Of a stretch of DNA of 64,000 nt, positions 45,381-55,170 are shown piece by piece. The notes beneath the pieces are model-generated. The model did no database searches, was not told where the DNA came from, and saw nothing but the letters and a program-made list of their open reading frames with translations. The position numbers were made by a program, and so were the translations under genes. Origin of the DNA: Gilliamella sp. Choc4-2 (GTDB taxonomy: Bacteria > Pseudomonadota > Gammaproteobacteria > Enterobacterales > Orbaceae). The stretch covers positions 95,380-159,379 of the forward strand of contig NZ_LZHG01000033.1 in the NCBI RefSeq assembly GCF_001690355.1, given 5' to 3'. The stretch's first letter is position 1. Every line of letters begins with the position of its first letter.

Positions 45381-46080
45381 ATTCAATGCTCTCTAAATAT
45401 TCTCTATAAGAATGGCTAATTTTTTATTATATACCTTTGCTCTTTATGCTTGCAATAAACAAGGATCACATCGTTGTAAAAAATAAAATTAATTTTTTAT
45501 CAGGATTTTGTCTTTTGAAAATTTTTAATATTGTTATTAATTTTCATTTAATATTTAGGAAATAGCTGCATTTAACATTATGCATAAATAATAAGAAATA
45601 AATTAATACAATTAAATAAGTATTATTTTGCCATAGTAAGCAAATATTTTTATTCATATAAGTATTATTCATTACATTTTTCCAGATTGTAGCTATTGGA
45701 ATGTATTATTAATTCGATATATTACTTTGCTAAGTATGAAAGGTTATTCCATGATGTTGTTTGAATTATATGTGTAATATGTCAGATTTAATGTGGTTAT
45801 TTTTGAATAAATTATAGAATATTTTTATTTGAGTATTTTACTTATTAAACTTATAGCGTTGATAATTTATTGTGATGAAGAATTTATTTTTTTCAGTAGA
45901 TTAGGGTAATAACCTAATTTAAATCCAACATATTGTAAAAATCAAATATTTTCAAGTGATAAGGTTATTTCATTAATATAAAAATGTTTATGTAATGCGA
46001 ATCTTTTTTCCAATAGGATTTGTCAATGTTTTGGTGTTTTACAATTTTTTACAATTAGATACATCAATTAGACAATTTAA
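45381..46080. other. Gene-poor AT-rich region upstream of the VWA operon
   Basis: About 700 bp of very AT-rich sequence between divergently transcribed apt and the VWA gene. I find no frame with coding character on either strand, and no clear repeat. It is long for an intergenic region here and may hold regulatory sites for the VWA-kinase operon. Confidence 0.4.
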
Positions 46081-46109
46081 TTGATAAAAATACGATAATT
46101 GGATAAATT
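46081..46109 (+). promoter_or_regulatory. Putative promoter of the VWA-kinase-regulator operon
   Basis: TTGATA (46081-46086), a 17-bp spacer and TAAATT (46104-46109) lie 24 bp upstream of the VWA start. In such AT-rich DNA matches like this arise by chance, so support is modest. Confidence 0.35.
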
Positions 46110-46132
46110 ATTCTATGAATGAGGAGTCAACA

Positions 46133-47476
46133 ATGAAATTTATAAAAACATTAGCTGCTATCTGGCTTTCAATATTTACTCTTGGTTGCTATGCAAAATC
46201 AGTTGATGATATTCAAATCCGTTCTGAATTAGCATCACCAATTATTTTAGAAAATAATCAAGAAAAAAATTATTTAAAAATATCCCTAACAGGTAAAAAA
46301 GTAGATGCATCCGTTCGAGTGCCGATTAATTTGGCGATTGTTATCGATCGTTCAGGTTCTATGTCGGGGCAACGCATTGCAAAAGCGCGAGAAGCTGCAA
46401 TTTTCGCTGTTAACATGCTTAATGAAGATGATACTTTATCAATTGTTGCTTATGATTATGATGCTAAGGTGATTGTGCCTTCAACTAAAGTTAAAGATAA
46501 GCAGAAACTGATTAATCTTATTAATGAAAATATTGTTGCTGGTGGTGGTACAGCTTTATTTGCTGGCTTAAGTAAAGGTATTAATCAAGTCGAAAAACAA
46601 CTTTCTAAGGACAAAGTGAATCGTATTATTTTACTATCTGATGGACAGGCAAATATTGGACCAACTTCAGTCAGTGAGCTTTCAGATCTGGCAATTATTG
46701 CTGCTAAAAAGCATATAGCTATTAGTACGTTTGGTATTGGCGCAGACTATAATGAGTTGTTGATGTCGTCGATTGCTAGTTATAGTGACGGTAATCACGT
46801 ATTTGTTAATAATTCTTTAGATCTTGAGAATGTGTTTGTACGTGAATTTAATGATGTAATGTCAGCTATTGCGCAAGATGTTATTATTACTATTCAACTA
46901 AAAGATGGTGTTAAACCTGTTCGTTTACTCGGTCGTGATGGGGTTATTAAAGATAACCAAGTTACTGTCAGAATGAATCAAATTTATTCAAATCAAGAAA
47001 AATATCTTTTATTGGAGGTTATTCCACCTAAAGGTAAAGTTGGTGAAAATAAAACATTAGCTGAAGTTTCTTTTGAATATGATAACTTGCGAACTAAGAA
47101 GACCGAAAAAAAGACAGATACCATTAAAATTGCTTATACTGACAGACAAGAGGTTGTTGATGATGCAATTCTTCAAGATGTGGTGGCTGAATCAGAAATA
47201 CAAAAAGTTACACTTGAAAATGAAAAAGCATTAGAACTTTACAATCAAGGAAATTTAGATGCAGCCAAAAAAATATTGGATGATAATAGCAAAATGCTCG
47301 AATCACATGCTTTAAAGTTAAGCAATAGTGCGCCAGAAGCCAGTATAAGATTAAAAGAGCAAATGGAAAAAAATAAGATCATGGCAGATGCTGTTTATAA
47401 AGAAGATGAAAAAATTTACCGTAAACAAATGGCGGAAAAACAATACGAATCTAAGCAAAGTGTTATTAAAAAATAA
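46133..47476 (+). CDS. Exported von Willebrand factor A-domain protein
   Basis: A 447-residue protein with a signal peptide (MKFIKTLAAIWLSIFTLGC, possibly a lipobox) and a VWA domain with a metal-ion-dependent adhesion site D72-R-S-G-S76 and later GGGTALFAGLSKGI (MIDAS Thr) and ILLSDGQANIG (MIDAS Asp). A C-terminal segment (about 350-440) looks like helical repeats. ATG 46133 with GAGGAG upstream is preferred over 46115. It is followed by a histidine kinase gene 4 bp later, so a sensing partnership is likely. Role not known. Confidence 0.85.
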   Translation: MKFIKTLAAIWLSIFTLGCYAKSVDDIQIRSELASPIILENNQEKNYLKISLTGKKVDASVRVPINLAIVIDRSGSMSGQRIAKAREAAIFAVNMLNEDDTLSIVAYDYDAKVIVPSTKVKDKQKLINLINENIVAGGGTALFAGLSKGINQVEKQLSKDKVNRIILLSDGQANIGPTSVSELSDLAIIAAKKHIAISTFGIGADYNELLMSSIASYSDGNHVFVNNSLDLENVFVREFNDVMSAIAQDVIITIQLKDGVKPVRLLGRDGVIKDNQVTVRMNQIYSNQEKYLLLEVIPPKGKVGENKTLAEVSFEYDNLRTKKTEKKTDTIKIAYTDRQEVVDDAILQDVVAESEIQKVTLENEKALELYNQGNLDAAKKILDDNSKMLESHALKLSNSAPEASIRLKEQMEKNKIMADAVYKEDEKIYRKQMAEKQYESKQSVIKK

Positions 47477-47480
47477 AACG

Positions 47481-48929
47481 ATGAAGAAATTAGCAGCGAT
47501 TCTATCTATTTTTATATTAATTGCAGCTTTTATTTATTTAGGTTGGCGTAGCATTGAACATGAAGTCTTTATGCGTGAAAATCATGAAAAAATGTTAGCA
47601 CAAAGCCGAGTCGATAATATAAAATCATCAATTGAATCGTTGTTTAATCAACGTTTGGTTTATCTTACTAGCTTGTTTCAACTTTTGGAAAAAAATGCCG
47701 ATAGTTTTGATAATTTATTGGCATCACAACCAGATATCAAAAATGCATTCGAAATTCATCGTAATAAAATTATTTATTTAAGTAATAATACAGACTTGCA
47801 ATGGATTAAAATTGTTGAGTCGATACAGTATGATAATTCTATTTTATTTAGTCCTAATACCTCAAGTGAACTATTTCAGCCAACTTCTGGTTGGTATCAA
47901 TCTTATGGCTATCTTATTTTTTGGTCAAAGCAAAGGGATACTATTAGAGGTTTTGAGCTTTCACTAATTAACTTTTCATTAGATGTTATTTGTTTATTCG
48001 AAAATCAGCCAATTATAGATAATTTCAAATTGTTTGATGGGGATAAACAAATTTATGTTAATGGTGAGTTGCCTTCTGCTAACAATATCAATGTGATGCT
48101 TGATTATCCATTACAAAATTGGCAATTGACTTATTATTACTCATCACCAAAGATTGTTAATCTATATTGGTTAGGTGGTTGGGCTCTGGTTATATTTGTT
48201 ACTTTCATTGTAGGAATTGTTTGGTATGCCTATCGAGATTATACTCGAACTGTTCGTTTAGCCAGACAACAAGTCAGCTTTGTTGGGCAGGTGTCTCATG
48301 AGTTTAAAACACCTTTAACCAATATCACGCTTTACTCTGAAATGTTAAAAGAACAGTTGGTTGATGAACCCGAGCCAATTCCAACTTATCTAGATGTCAT
48401 TTTTAGTGAAAGTAAAAGGCTTACAAGGCTTGTACAAAATGTGCTTAACTTTAATAAGCAGACTAAACTTAATGTCAAACTAGTTAACTTAGCTGGGTTA
48501 GTAGAGCGAATTTATCACACATTTAAGCCGATTTTAGATACAAAATCATTACAGCTTAATTTGATTATTAATTGTGATAAGGATTATGTTATTAATACTG
48601 ATGAAGACAAGGTGATGCAAATTGTCAGTAATTTTTTAAGCAACGCTGAAAAATATGCAGCGGACGGTAAAAAAGTAGACTTGTTACTTAATAAGGAAGA
48701 AAAACAGACAGTTATTACAGTACGAGATTATGGAGATGGTATTCCAAATCATCTTTTAAAACAGATCTTTAAACCTTTTTATCGTATCGATTCTTCAATA
48801 ACTGAAGGAGTTTCTGGAACCGGAATTGGGTTAACCATCGCGAACCAATTAGCATTGCAATTGCGTGGCACAATTGAGGTAACTAATGAGGAGCCTGGCA
48901 TTGCCTTTTCATTAATTTTATCGGAGTAA
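47481..48929 (+). CDS. Sensor histidine kinase (membrane-bound)
   Basis: A 482-residue kinase: membrane helix 1 (LAAILSIFILIAAFIYLGW), a periplasmic domain of about 200 residues, helix 2 (LGGWALVIFVTFIVGIVWYA), HisKA with H273 in SHEFKTP, and HATPase with NFLSNAEKYA (N box), DYGDGIPN (G1), GTGIGLTI (G2). ATG 47481 is 4 bp after the VWA stop codon; the track frame from 47388 overlaps VWA. The periplasmic domain is unlike common families I know, so its signal may come through the VWA protein. Confidence 0.9.
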   Translation: MKKLAAILSIFILIAAFIYLGWRSIEHEVFMRENHEKMLAQSRVDNIKSSIESLFNQRLVYLTSLFQLLEKNADSFDNLLASQPDIKNAFEIHRNKIIYLSNNTDLQWIKIVESIQYDNSILFSPNTSSELFQPTSGWYQSYGYLIFWSKQRDTIRGFELSLINFSLDVICLFENQPIIDNFKLFDGDKQIYVNGELPSANNINVMLDYPLQNWQLTYYYSSPKIVNLYWLGGWALVIFVTFIVGIVWYAYRDYTRTVRLARQQVSFVGQVSHEFKTPLTNITLYSEMLKEQLVDEPEPIPTYLDVIFSESKRLTRLVQNVLNFNKQTKLNVKLVNLAGLVERIYHTFKPILDTKSLQLNLIINCDKDYVINTDEDKVMQIVSNFLSNAEKYAADGKKVDLLLNKEEKQTVITVRDYGDGIPNHLLKQIFKPFYRIDSSITEGVSGTGIGLTIANQLALQLRGTIEVTNEEPGIAFSLILSE

Positions 48930-48931
48930 AA

Positions 48932-49615
48932 ATGAAAATTTTAATTGCCGAAGATGATCAAAATATCCGTAGGGGTATGTCTGATCTTTTAGAACAAGAA
49001 GGATACACTATTATTGAAGCTGAAAATGGTAAATTTGCGTTAGAATTATTTGAGCAGCATCAACCTGATTTTATTATTTTAGATATTATGATGCCTGAAC
49101 TTGATGGTTACAGTGTTTGTCGTGAAATTCGTAAACAAAATGATGATGTGCCAATTCTGTTTTTATCAGCAAAAGATGAAGAAATTGATCGTGTCGTTGC
49201 GCTCGAGCTTGGTGCTGATGATTATATGAATAAACCATTTGGTATTCATGAACTTCGTGCCAGAATTAAAGCGATTGCAAAGCGTTATTTAAAGTCGCAA
49301 TATCCACAACAAACAATAAATGAATTCTTTATTTTTGGGGATTTAATGATTGAACCTATGGAGTTATGTGCTAAACGTGGTGAACAAATTATAGAGCTTT
49401 CTCTACGCCAAATTAAAATACTGGAGTGTTTTTATAAAAATAAAAATCAAGTTGTTACTCGTGATATGTTATTTGATTATGTCTGGGGATATGATTATTC
49501 ACCAAATAGCCGAACTCTTGATCAGCATATTTCAAAGTTACGCAAACAAATTGAGGTAGATCCTTTAAATCCTATATTAATCAAAACAATTCATGGATTA
49601 GGTTATCGTTATTAA
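48932..49615 (+). CDS. OmpR-family response regulator
   Basis: A 227-residue regulator with a receiver domain (D8, D9; phospho-acceptor D51 in LDIMMPELDGY; K-loop NKPF) and a winged-helix DNA-binding domain (LSLRQIKILECFYKNKNQVV, RTLDQHISKLRKQIE, IKTIHGLGYRY). It is the cognate partner of the kinase 2 bp upstream. Its target genes cannot be read from the sequence; the VWA gene itself is an obvious candidate. Confidence 0.94.
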   Translation: MKILIAEDDQNIRRGMSDLLEQEGYTIIEAENGKFALELFEQHQPDFIILDIMMPELDGYSVCREIRKQNDDVPILFLSAKDEEIDRVVALELGADDYMNKPFGIHELRARIKAIAKRYLKSQYPQQTINEFFIFGDLMIEPMELCAKRGEQIIELSLRQIKILECFYKNKNQVVTRDMLFDYVWGYDYSPNSRTLDQHISKLRKQIEVDPLNPILIKTIHGLGYRY

Positions 49616-49744
49616 AATATTTAAATGTGTTTAAGAATTTTATATACATATAAGTTAAGAAGTTGTGTAATTCTTGTTTTATAGAAGCTTGAAAAAAGGT
49701 ATTATTAGTGCTAACTCTATTTATTATGATAAATAAACAAATTT

Positions 49745-50350
49745 ATGCAAATTAGTCCTTTATTAGAATCTCTCATGGAAGCTTTCCGTTGTTTACCGGG
49801 CGTTGGTCCCAAATCTGCACAGCGAATGGCTTTTCACTTATTACAACGTAATAGACAAGGTGGCATCAAATTAGCGCATGTGCTTCATGAAGCAATGATT
49901 AATATCGGTCATTGTCAGCAGTGTAGAACTTTTACAGAAAAAGATATTTGTACTATTTGTGCCAATGTTCGTCGCCAAAGTAGTGGACAACTTTGTGTGG
50001 TTGAAACACCTGCTGATATTGTTGCTATTGAACAAACAGGGCAATATAGTGGCCGTTATTTTGTGTTATTGGGACACTTATCGCCATTAGATGGTATTGG
50101 ACCAAGCGATATTGGTTTGGATTTGCTTAAAAATAAATTGGCTTCTGAATCAATTAATGAAATCATATTGGCTACCAATCCGACCATAGAAGGTGATGCA
50201 ACAGCAAATTATATTGCGCAAATGTGTTTCGAGTTTAATGTTATTGCAACCCGTATCGCTCATGGTGTGCCGGTCGGTGGTGAATTAGAAATGGTGGATG
50301 GAACAACGTTATCGCACTCGTTTGTAGGTCGCCAAAAAATTGAATTCTAA
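49745..50350 (+). CDS. recR: Recombination protein RecR
   Basis: A 201-residue protein: N-terminal helix-hairpin-helix ([18 protein letters not shown]), zinc finger CQQC..CTIC, Toprim domain [15 protein letters not shown] and [10 protein letters not shown], and C-terminal [20 protein letters not shown]. RecR works with RecFO to load RecA on gapped DNA. Length as in E. coli (201). Here it is not next to dnaX/ybaB. Confidence 0.97.
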   Translation: MQISPLLESLMEAFRCLPGVGPKSAQRMAFHLLQRNRQGGIKLAHVLHEAMINIGHCQQCRTFTEKDICTICANVRRQSSGQLCVVETPADIVAIEQTGQYSGRYFVLLGHLSPLDGIGPSDIGLDLLKNKLASESINEIILATNPTIEGDATANYIAQMCFEFNVIATRIAHGVPVGGELEMVDGTTLSHSFVGRQKIEF

Positions 50351-50449
50351 TTTGAATTTTATTACTTTTGTTTGTTATAAATTTATCATTCAATGATTGA
50401 AGATATTAAATGTTTTATTGGTATATTGAGTTAGGAAACGAGGTCTGAT

Positions 50450-51268
50450 ATGAAGTATAAAGCTGTTGCCTTTGATATGGATGGTACGCTATTAACCAGT
50501 AACCGTCTAGTTTTGCCTGAAACGATTGATATGATCGAAAAAATCAGTGCTAAAGGTGTTAAAGTTATTTTGGTATCAGGGCGTCATCATTCAGTGATTT
50601 ATCCTTATTACTATCAACTTAAATTAGCAACGCCTGCGATATGTTGTAATGGCTCATATTTATATGATTTTGAAAGGCAGAAAACTTTCTCTGCAAAACC
50701 AATGACTAAAGAACAAGCTAAAATATTGTTAAATTTAGTCAATAAGTTTGGCATTCATACTTTAATTTATACCGATAAAATGATGGTTTATGAAGTGCTT
50801 GATGATCACCTTGAAGGGTTTTTCAAGTGGGTAAAATCCTTACCTTTATTTTTACAACCAGAGATCAAAAAAATTGACAACTTTGAGAAATTGATTGATG
50901 AAGCTGGTGCTATATTTAAATTTGCTACTAGTAGCCATGATATACCTGCTTTACAACAATTTTCAAATGCAGTTGATTCCTTAGGAGTGTTTTCGTGTGA
51001 ATGGTCTTGGTCAAATCGAGCAGATGTAGCAGTTAAAGGAAATACCAAAGGAAATGGGTTAACTCACTGGGCAGAGCACGAAAATATTGATTTAAGCGAA
51101 ATAGTCGCTTTTGGTGACAGTTATAATGACATAAGTATGTTATCTATTGCTGGATTAGGGATTGCGATGGGTAATGCTGATGATGAAGTGAAAGCCAAAG
51201 CAAATTATGCCATTGGCGATAATAATGGCCCTAGTATAGCTAAAGAGCTTGAAGAGCTCTTTTTATAA
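50450..51268 (+). CDS. ybhA: Pyridoxal phosphate phosphatase YbhA (HAD, Cof type)
   Basis: A 272-residue HAD phosphatase, equal to E. coli YbhA in length and similar in detail (DMDGTLL, SGRHHSVIYPYYYQL, ATPAICCNGSYLYD, CEWSW, GDSYNDISML, AMGNADDEVKAKAN). The catalytic Asp pair is D9/D11. YbhA dephosphorylates pyridoxal phosphate and other sugar phosphates. The TTAGGAAACGAGG before ATG 50450 gives a good SD. Confidence 0.9.
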   Translation: MKYKAVAFDMDGTLLTSNRLVLPETIDMIEKISAKGVKVILVSGRHHSVIYPYYYQLKLATPAICCNGSYLYDFERQKTFSAKPMTKEQAKILLNLVNKFGIHTLIYTDKMMVYEVLDDHLEGFFKWVKSLPLFLQPEIKKIDNFEKLIDEAGAIFKFATSSHDIPALQQFSNAVDSLGVFSCEWSWSNRADVAVKGNTKGNGLTHWAEHENIDLSEIVAFGDSYNDISMLSIAGLGIAMGNADDEVKAKANYAIGDNNGPSIAKELEELFL

Positions 51269-51290
51269 TTGATATTTTAATAAATATTCT

Positions 51291-51998
51291 ATGTTTGAAA
51301 TTCTTTATCAAGATGATGACTTAATTGCCATTAACAAACCATCTGGTTGGCTTGTGCATCGCAGTTGGTTAGATAAAAATGAAACAGTTGTTGTGATGCA
51401 AACATTGCGTGATCAAATCGGTCAACATGTATTCCCTATACATAGGCTAGATAGACCAACCTCTGGTGTTTTGTTGTTTGCTCTTTCTAGTGATGTAGCA
51501 AGAATTATGTCAGAAGAATTTGCAAAAAAACAAATTGAAAAAACGTATCATGCGATTGTGCGCGGTTATGTTGAGGGGGAAGCGGTGATTGATTACCCTT
51601 TAGTTGAAGAATTAGATAAAATTGCAGATAAATTTTCTAATAAGAATAAATCAGCACAAGATGCAGTCACATTTTACAAATCTATCAGCAAAATTGAAGT
51701 TCCGATTAAGGTTAGCAAATTTGAAACAGCAAGGTATAGTTTTGTTGAATTAAAACCACAAACAGGCCGTAAACATCAACTACGTCGCCATATGAAACAT
51801 ATTTTCCATCCGATATTGGGGGATAGCAAACATGGTGATTTACATCAGAATCGTGCATTTGCAACTTATTTTAATATCAAACGATTGATGTTACACGCAA
51901 GCAAACTTGAAATCACACATCCAACCCAACATAAACCAATAGTTATTGAAGCTAAATTAGATCAAAGTTGGCAAGATATCCTTTTAAATTTTAAATAG
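51291..51998 (+). CDS. truC: tRNA pseudouridine(65) synthase TruC
   Basis: A 235-residue RluA-type synthase with the catalytic motif HRLDRPTSGVLLFA (Asp54) and PQTGRKHQLRRHMKHIFHPI, HGDLHQN. TruC makes pseudouridine 65 in tRNA-Ile and tRNA-Asp in E. coli. Short for RluA types because it lacks S4, as TruC does. Follows ybhA by 22 bp. Confidence 0.93.
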   Translation: MFEILYQDDDLIAINKPSGWLVHRSWLDKNETVVVMQTLRDQIGQHVFPIHRLDRPTSGVLLFALSSDVARIMSEEFAKKQIEKTYHAIVRGYVEGEAVIDYPLVEELDKIADKFSNKNKSAQDAVTFYKSISKIEVPIKVSKFETARYSFVELKPQTGRKHQLRRHMKHIFHPILGDSKHGDLHQNRAFATYFNIKRLMLHASKLEITHPTQHKPIVIEAKLDQSWQDILLNFK

Positions 51999-52124
51999 TA
52001 GTCATTATTCCATATTACTTTGTAATTATTTGATTACCTAGTATTATTTAACTTATTTCCTTTGATGTTGTTTATTTTACCAAAGGGAGTTTATGTAATA
52101 TATTAATTATAATTTAAATTGATA

Positions 52125-52466
52125 ATGAAATTTTTAAGTGTATTTTATTAGGGTTTATGGTAACTGCATGTTCCAATAATGATTCTCCTGAACAAGTAGC
52201 AAAAAAATTTACTACAGCAATCTACAAAGGTGATTCAGATACTTATGAATCTTATAAATTTTCCTAAAGATAATGATAATAAAGGTATGGATATGCGAAT
52301 GTTCGTTAAAAGAAAAATACAAGAAGTACTACAGCGAGGTAAACAATTTGCTGATGAACATGGTGGAATTGATAAAGTCAAATCTGAACCCGTAAAATAT
52401 ACTAATGATGAAAAAAACATATCAGTGATTAAGGCTGATGGTAACTGGCTAATTAATCTTAAATAA
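52125..52466 (+). pseudogene. Decayed DUF4878-type lipoprotein
   Basis: ATG 52125 starts MKFLSVF, then a frame change gives LLGFMVTACSNNDSPEQVA with a lipobox (TAC-S), and KKFTTAIYKGDSDTYES. After a second frame change, NFPKDNDNKGMD...FADEHGGIDKVKSEPV and IKADGNWLINLK follow. These pieces match the DUF4878 lipoprotein pattern but with two frame breaks and an internal deletion. The gene cannot make the full protein. Confidence 0.75.
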
Positions 52467-52479
52467 AATAGCTATGTTA

Positions 52480-52830
52480 TAGCAAATATAGATTACTCTT
52501 TCAAAGAATCTAAAAAAGCTAATATTGTATCAACTTTAGCTGAGTTTATAACGCCTGGATTAGCCGAAACATATGCTATAGCGAAACCTAATTTTATATC
52601 TAATAAGCAACAGTAACAAATTGTTAGTGATCTTTTAACAAAACAAGGGGAAGCTTTCATATTAACCCCCTCGTGAAGAGCTGCATCTTTATTGTACAAC
52701 GTTACTTTTTGATTCCATTATCAAATTTCAACCCGATTTTAATGTTAATTGGCAATCAATCAATTTTCCATTTCTAAGTGGTGTTTATTTATTTCCTAGT
52801 GATTTTGCGAATAACAATGATATTACATAG
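52480..52830 (+). pseudogene. Decayed gene of unknown family
   Basis: Coding pieces in changing frames follow the broken lipoprotein: YSFKESKKANIVSTLAEF, ITPGLAETYAIAKPNFIS, QIVSDLLTKQGEAFIL, and DSIIKFQPDFNVNWQSINF with FLSGVYLFPSDFANNNDIT and a stop at 52828. They are consistent with one protein split by several frame changes and at least one stop. I do not recognise the family. Confidence 0.55.
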
Positions 52831-53079
52831 ATTTATAGACATCCTTCAACACAATAAAATGTCGTTATTTTGTGTAAATTGAGGTGGCATATCATATTAA
52901 CTGCAGTTAAAATTTTTTATCAATACTAAAATTAGTATGATTAATTACCATATAACCTTGGAATGATTAAATAAATTTCAATTTCAAATATGACTGATGT
53001 AATTATAATCTATTTTACCTTGACCTCTTAATAAGCCAATGCTAATATTTGCAACCTATTCATATAGAACGCTCTATAC

Positions 53080-53153
53080 GGCGCGTTGGCAGAGTGGTCA
53101 TGCTGCGGATTGCAAATCCGTCTACCTCGGTTCGATTCCGGGACGCGCCTCCA
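53080..53153 (+). tRNA. tRNA-Cys (GCA)
   Basis: A 74-nt cloverleaf with acceptor stem GGCGCGT/ACGCGCC, D arm with GGCAGAGTGGTC, anticodon loop TTGCAAA (anticodon GCA) on a GGAT/ATCC stem, T arm GGTTCGATTCC, and an encoded CCA. It stands alone downstream of the two pseudogenes, and could act as an integration site. Confidence 0.97.
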
Positions 53154-53298
53154 TTTTAATAATCTTTATTTAGAATAATCTTATAATCACTTTATGCGAA
53201 TTTGTCATTAATCAAATATTGTATATTAACGATTTATATTAACTTTAAATATTTCAACATGTTTTTAATATTTATTTTTTAGTTTATTGAGATAGGCT

Positions 53299-53490
53299 AT
53301 GAGCTATTTTAATTATCATGCGAAAGCAAAGAATCTAATAAAAAAAGGTTGTCTTATTCGGTATGAATTTGTAGATAATTGGAATAACATTAAACCGGCA
53401 TTAGTTTTATATTTTAATGGGGCTAAACCTATGCCTATTAGGGAATATCGCTGGAGTGAATATTTACCTTTACTTAATAATGCTGATTAA
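53299..53490 (+). CDS. Conserved small hypothetical protein
   Basis: A 63-residue protein (MSYFNYHAKAKNLIKKGCLI, ...FNGAKPMPIREYRWSEYLP). The N-terminal YHAxAKxLI and C-terminal PMPIREYRW pattern recurs in small proteins of Pasteurellaceae and related groups as I remember them. No function is known. It has its own start and weak SD (GAGATAGG) and stands alone. Confidence 0.75.
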   Translation: MSYFNYHAKAKNLIKKGCLIRYEFVDNWNNIKPALVLYFNGAKPMPIREYRWSEYLPLLNNAD

Positions 53491-53766
53491 ATTATTTGCA
53501 ATAAATGTTTTATCTATAATTTAATTTTCTGTCTTTATACAATAAGATATTTATTAACTTTTAGTGCAGTAGGCTTATAAACATTTGCTATGCTGATAAT
53601 AGCTGATTTATTTGCTTTGCTTTTAAATAAAGCTAAATATGGTGATACTTTGATTGCTTTGATAATATATATTTGCCAATCAAAATTCTAAAGCGTAAAA
53701 TGCCCTCTATTTTGCTTAACCTATTACTTAATATGTAATACTGACTTGAAATCAGAGGCATTTTTG

Positions 53767-55110
53767 ATGACACTTTTATATGCTAAACCAGAATTACTTT
53801 CTCCTGCCGGTTCTTTAAAAAATATGCGTTATGCGTTTGCCTATGGGGCTGATGCGGTATATGCAGGGCAACCTAGATATAGTTTGCGGGTTCGTAATAA
53901 TGAATTTAATCATGAAAATTTAGCAATTGGTATTAACGAAGCCCATGCTCAAGGCAAAAAGTTTTATGTGGTAGTTAATATTGCTCCTCATAATTCTAAA
54001 CTCAAAACTTTTATTCGTGATTTAGAACCCATTGTAAATATGAAACCTGATGCTTTCATCATGTCAGATCCAGGTTTAATCATGTTAGTTCGCGAACATT
54101 TTCCTGATATGGAAATTCACTTATCTGTACAATCGAACGCTGTTAACTGGGCAACAGTAAAATTTTGGCATCAAATGGGATTAACTCGAGTCGTTTTATC
54201 GCGTGAATTATCACTTGATGAAATTGCTGAAATCCGTGAAAAAGTTCCTGAAATGGAGTTAGAAGTGTTTATCCATGGCGCATTGTGTATGGCATATTCT
54301 GGGCGCTGCTTGCTTTCGGGCTATATTAATAAGCGTGATTCAAATCAAGGAACATGCACTAATGCCTGCCGTTGGGAATATAAAGTTGCTGAGGGTAAAG
54401 AAGACGAAGTGGGGCAAATTATACATAAATGTGAACCAATCTCGGTAAAACAAGTTGAACCAACATTAGGAATTGGTCAAACTACTAGTAAAGTATTTAT
54501 GCTTGAAGAATCAGGTCGCCCAGGTGAATATATGCAAGCTTATGAAGATGAGCATGGTACATATATTATGAACTCAAAGGATTTAAGAGCAGTGGAACTA
54601 GTTGATGATTTAACAAAAATTGGTGTCCATTCGCTCAAGATTGAAGGAAGAACTAAATCTTTTTATTATTGTGCAAGAACAGCACAAGTGTATCGCCAAG
54701 CTATTGATTCTGCGAGTGAAGGTAAGCCTTTTGATCCTCGCTTGTTACAAGAGCTTAATGCACTTGCTCATCGAGGGTATACGGAAGGATTTTTACGTCG
54801 CCATAAGCATGAAGAAATGCAAAACTACGAACATAGCCATTCAGTTTCGGAAAGGCAGCAATTTGTTGGTGAGTTTTCTGGTAAACGATTAAATGGGTTG
54901 GCTGAAGTTATCGTAAAAAATAAATTCTCTGTTGGAGATAGCGTTGAAATTATGACACCGAAGGGTAATAAAACTTTCACGATTGAGCGAATGGAAAACA
55001 AAAAAGGACAACCTGTTCCTGCTGGTTTAGGTGATGGACATATTGTTTATATTCCAATTCCTGAAGAAATCGATTTAAATTATGCATTATTAATGCGTAA
55101 TTTTGATTAG
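53767..55110 (+). CDS. trhP: tRNA hydroxylation protein TrhP (U32 peptidase family, YegQ)
   Basis: A 447-residue U32-family protein highly like E. coli YegQ: KPELLSPAGSLKNMRYAFAY, GADAVYAGQPRYSLRVRNNE, LSVQSNAVNWATVKFW, cysteines in HGALCMAYSGRCLLSGY and QGTCTNACRWEY, and SLKIEGRTKSFYYCARTAQ. TrhP acts in prephenate-dependent 5-hydroxyuridine formation at tRNA U34. I prefer ATG 53767 (SD GAGGC) over a TTG 7 codons upstream. Confidence 0.94.
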   Translation: MTLLYAKPELLSPAGSLKNMRYAFAYGADAVYAGQPRYSLRVRNNEFNHENLAIGINEAHAQGKKFYVVVNIAPHNSKLKTFIRDLEPIVNMKPDAFIMSDPGLIMLVREHFPDMEIHLSVQSNAVNWATVKFWHQMGLTRVVLSRELSLDEIAEIREKVPEMELEVFIHGALCMAYSGRCLLSGYINKRDSNQGTCTNACRWEYKVAEGKEDEVGQIIHKCEPISVKQVEPTLGIGQTTSKVFMLEESGRPGEYMQAYEDEHGTYIMNSKDLRAVELVDDLTKIGVHSLKIEGRTKSFYYCARTAQVYRQAIDSASEGKPFDPRLLQELNALAHRGYTEGFLRRHKHEEMQNYEHSHSVSERQQFVGEFSGKRLNGLAEVIVKNKFSVGDSVEIMTPKGNKTFTIERMENKKGQPVPAGLGDGHIVYIPIPEEIDLNYALLMRNFD

Positions 55111-55123
55111 TTTGGTTAAGCAT

Positions 55124-55152
55124 AAAAAACTGTTCGGAATGCTCGAACAGTT
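55124..55152 (-). terminator. Terminator of proA between convergent genes
   Basis: AACTGTTCG (55128-55136) and CGAACAGTT (55144-55152) form a 9-bp perfect stem with a 7-nt loop. On the minus strand it is followed by TTTTTT, so it mainly ends proA; on the plus strand, trhP, no U run follows. Confidence 0.85.
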
Positions 55153-55170
55153 ATATTAAACAGAATCTTA

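Noticed and set aside
45381..46080. Possible small RNA or CRISPR-like repeats in the long AT-rich gap
   Set aside because: No regularly spaced repeats, no stable GC-rich hairpins followed by U runs, and no promoter-terminator pair could be seen.
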